Part shown: piece by piece, positions 5,157 to 6,567 of the stretch
Numbering within the stretch: position 1 is the stretch's first letter
How the letters are laid out: each line of letters begins with the position of its first letter
Assembly (NCBI GenBank): GCA_030641605.1
Contig: DAOWHD010000011.1
Coordinates: forward strand, 1-6,567
Length of the DNA: 6,567 nucleotides
Reading direction: 5' to 3'
Source of the DNA: Thermoplasmata archaeon
Lineage (GTDB): Archaea; Thermoplasmatota; E2; DHVEG-1
The notes under the pieces: model-generated
The model's input: only the letters and a program-made list of their open reading frames with translations
Database searches by the model: none
What the model was told of the DNA's origin: nothing
Program-made: the position numbers and the translations under genes

Positions 5157-5735
5157 ATGAAAACAATTCCTAAAAAGTGGATATATTTGATTTCCATAAT
5201 CATCATTACTCTCTTAATTGTCGTTGTAGTTGGATCATACTATACCAACTATGATAATTCCGATGAGACTTCACCAGGAGATGGACCCGGAAAAGGCATG
5301 GGAGGACACTGGACTCAGAATTATACATTATTGGCTGCATCAGCTGCGATAATAGCTGTGATTGTTCTAATGTCCTACTACTTTATGTCAAAAAAAGTAG
5401 ATAAACATCTAGAAGAAAATATGAAACTGATTTCACAAATTGTTAATACAAATAGTAATGATGATCAATCTAAAACAAAGAATGTAGAAAACTCTTGTAG
5501 GGCTGTTCTCTTAAAATTTTTAAATTACAATGAAAACAAGGTTTTGAAGAGAATTATTGAACATAACGGTACTATGTTACAATCAGAAATCAGCAGAATG
5601 CCTGGCATGGGCAAAGTAAAAGCCCACAGAATATTGAAAGATATGAAAATTAAAGGCATTATTTCATTGGAGAAATACGGCAAAACAAATAGTATCAACC
5701 TCTCCAAAGATGTAAAAAAACTATTTTTAGAATAG
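5157..5735 (+). CDS. Membrane-anchored winged-helix transcriptional regulator (COG2512-like)
   Basis: A 192-residue one-component regulator. Transmembrane helix 1 is at about 9-27 and helix 2 at about 56-77. Between them is a short loop (28-55), which the positive-inside rule places outside the cell (KKW before helix 1, SKKVDK after helix 2). A charged linker (78-115) leads to a winged helix-turn-helix at about 117-190. That domain has the usual order: LLKFLNYNENKVLKRIIEH, then LQSEISRMPGMGKVKAHRIL, then a wing around ISLEKYGKTNSINL. The layout fits archaeal membrane-associated regulators of the COG2512 type. The outer loop carries PGDGPGKGMGG (40-50), resembling the tail of the divergently encoded secreted protein. 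No ligand-binding domain is visible, so the loop or the membrane may be the sensor. The target sites may be the dyads just upstream, which is inference. Confidence 0.9.
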   Translation: MKTIPKKWIYLISIIIITLLIVVVVGSYYTNYDNSDETSPGDGPGKGMGGHWTQNYTLLAASAAIIAVIVLMSYYFMSKKVDKHLEENMKLISQIVNTNSNDDQSKTKNVENSCRAVLLKFLNYNENKVLKRIIEHNGTMLQSEISRMPGMGKVKAHRILKDMKIKGIISLEKYGKTNSINLSKDVKKLFLE

Positions 5736-5781
5736 ATATTCAGTTTGCATCTGGTGAAATATGGCCATGAGCTAGATTTGC

Positions 5782-5797
5782 AGAATCATAAGATTCT
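5782..5797. terminator. Small hairpin at the end of the cupin gene
   Basis: AGAATC-ATAA-GATTCT is a perfect 6-bp stem overlapping the cupin stop codon, between the convergent regulator and cupin genes. CAGAATC (5781-5787) can alternatively pair with GATTCTG (5802-5808). No clear T-tract follows in either direction, so a terminator role is only possible. Confidence 0.25.
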
Positions 5798-6124
5798 CGC
5801 TGATTCTGTTGGCCTTGGCACTCTAACAATAAGAATTCTAAGAATCTCATTGCTTTTACTGCACCAACAATGCGGCACCTTTTTTGGACTTTCGACAAGT
5901 GTGTCGGGGGCTACTTCTCTCTGTTCATCTTCAATTTCAACGATTCCTTTTCCTTCAAGCACATAAAAAAACACATCAACTGGAGTTATATGTCTTTTCA
6001 AAGATTCACTGGGATTCAAGGTTATGTGAACTACTTGAGCGCTTTTTGTATCATATATTTTTCTCGCGTCAACCTTATGAGGATTTTGGGAAACATTTGC
6101 ATTATTTACATTAACAATATTCAT
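5786..6124 (-). CDS. Small cupin-domain protein
   Basis: A single-domain cupin of 112 residues, cytoplasmic as no signal peptide is seen. Motif 1 is at about 36-60 (LNPSESLKRHITPVDVFFYV, then LEGKG). Motif 2 is near 74-88 (DTLVESPKKVPHCWC), and the strand IVEIED lies between them. Of the usual metal ligands H45 and H85 are present. The second His of HxH is replaced (HIT) and no clear Glu follows, so metal binding is uncertain. The function is unknown; small stand-alone cupins may bind sugars, small metabolites or metals. I chose the ATG at 6124 because GGAGAG at 6131-6136 lies six bases upstream. The ATG at 6151, nine codons earlier, lacks a Shine-Dalgarno. It follows the rhomboid remnant on the same strand and may depend on a promoter near that remnant's break. 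Confidence 0.86.
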   Translation of the reverse strand: MNIVNVNNANVSQNPHKVDARKIYDTKSAQVVHITLNPSESLKRHITPVDVFFYVLEGKGIVEIEDEQREVAPDTLVESPKKVPHCWCSKSNEILRILIVRVPRPTESARIL

Positions 6125-6203
6125 CTTTGTCTCTCCGATACTTATTTTCAATCAAGCAATCGCTTCTCATCTGTAATGGACTGCAACTTACCAATATTCT
6201 GTG

Positions 6204-6462
6204 TTACCTCCAGGCAACCCTGTGCTCAAATGCAATTCCAATGAAGAAAAAAAACAAGCATATCACCAAAAATATGACCAAGAACGCCATGAATAAACAT
6301 AGACGTAAATAATGTATAAATCTGGGGAAAATATTCTAATGAAAGATAAATTGGTCTATATCCTAAACTAGAGGTTATTTCAGGAAAAAGTATCGTCAAA
6401 ATAAAAATAATGAGATTGGCAGAAATTAATGCACAAGTCATCATCAATCTTGCATTTCGCAC
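6204..6462 (-). pseudogene. Rhomboid-family intramembrane protease remnant, frameshifted and 3' truncated
   Basis: The 5' part encodes a rhomboid N-terminus. It has one membrane helix (ALISANLIIFILTILF), then YTLFTSMFIHGVLGHIFGDML, the characteristic membrane segment with the HxxxxHxxxN/D pattern; Asp stands where Asn is usual. The frame then ends in HWNCI and a stop at 6226. Reading past a T8 run (A8 at 6247-6254) with one base fewer restores FFFIGIAFEHRV, a typical rhomboid continuation, but that frame stops at 6204. The later helices, with the catalytic GxSG serine and the final His, are absent. This is therefore a gene fragment without protease activity. The GTG at 6462 is only a nominal start: the frame is open back to 6505, and a second A8 run on this strand (6485-6492) could hide another shift. 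Confidence 0.75.
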
Positions 6463-6528
6463 CCCTGGATGTAATTGAACAGTATTTTTTTTCTCGTGTT
6501 GTCAACAACAATTGAAAAATCAGTATAT
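6463..6528. other. AT-rich gap upstream of the rhomboid remnant
   Basis: No independent gene is seen. The - strand frame of the rhomboid remnant remains open to the TGA at 6502-6504, so part of this stretch may be its original N-terminal coding sequence. Confidence 0.4.
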
Positions 6529-6567
6529 CTACTTAATAGCCAATGCCTCCAAATCTTTGTTTATCAA
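6529..6567 (-). CDS. Possible C-terminal end of a gene running in from the right edge
   Basis: On the - strand the last 39 bases read as twelve codons ending in NKDLEALAIK and a TAG stop (6529-6531). The composition is protein-like, but twelve codons cannot establish a gene. It is offered only because a same-strand gene upstream of the rhomboid remnant would be natural. Confidence 0.2.
   Translation of the reverse strand: MINKDLEALAIK

Noticed and set aside
5750..5758. CTGGTGAAA just after the regulator stop, resembling part of the operator.
   Set aside because: Only nine bases match, there is no second unit or TATA box, and such a match is expected by chance.
6125..6151. Upstream ATG at 6151 as the cupin start.
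   Set aside because: No Shine-Dalgarno precedes it, while the ATG at 6124 has GGAGAG at correct spacing and the cupin fold does not need the nine extra residues.
5870..6244. + strand ORF of 124 codons over the cupin gene and rhomboid end.
   Set aside because: The opposite strand encodes a recognisable cupin in the same bases; this frame has no family features or ribosome site.
1..6567. CRISPR arrays, tRNA or rRNA genes, insertion sequences.
   Set aside because: No regularly spaced repeats, no cloverleaf with a TTC arm, and no transposase or terminal inverted repeats were found on either strand.

Overview
The window is AT-rich archaeal DNA, probably from a euryarchaeon. The evidence is a small primase subunit (PriS), an archaeal GINS subunit, TATA-type promoters and a membrane-anchored winged-helix regulator of a kind found mainly in archaea. 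The order within Euryarchaeota cannot be fixed from the sequence; a Thermoplasmata-like or methanogen-related lineage would fit.

Positions 1-3848 look like housekeeping chromosome. priS runs off the left edge on the + strand. A convergent alpha/beta hydrolase gene follows on the - strand. Then come gins51 and an SPL-type radical SAM gene with a C-terminal helix-hairpin-helix, both on the + strand and 46 bp apart. PriS makes primers, GINS is part of the replicative helicase complex, and the radical SAM protein probably handles nucleic-acid repair or modification. This is a replication/repair neighbourhood with an unrelated hydrolase between its two core genes.

Positions 3849-4624 hold no large gene. 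They contain a 19-bp near-palindrome over a TATA box, two possible small ORFs (35 and 41 codons) in one frame, a TATA-centred regulatory element, and a long perfect hairpin that looks like a terminator.

Positions 4625-5735 are the most interesting part. A small secreted protein with two acidic calcium-site-like repeats and a Gly/Asp-rich tail (- strand) is divergent from a two-helix membrane protein with a cytoplasmic winged helix (+ strand). The region between them carries three evenly spaced dyad elements around two TATA boxes. A 35-bp stretch of it recurs, ungapped with 29 identities, on the far side of the secreted-protein gene. The extracellular loop of the regulator contains a short Gly/Asp motif like that of the secreted protein. 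I read this as a candidate self-contained sensory module.

Positions 5736-6567 hold a small cupin gene (- strand), the remnant of a rhomboid protease gene (- strand) with a one-base homopolymer frameshift and no 3' half, and possibly the last codons of another - strand gene at the right edge.
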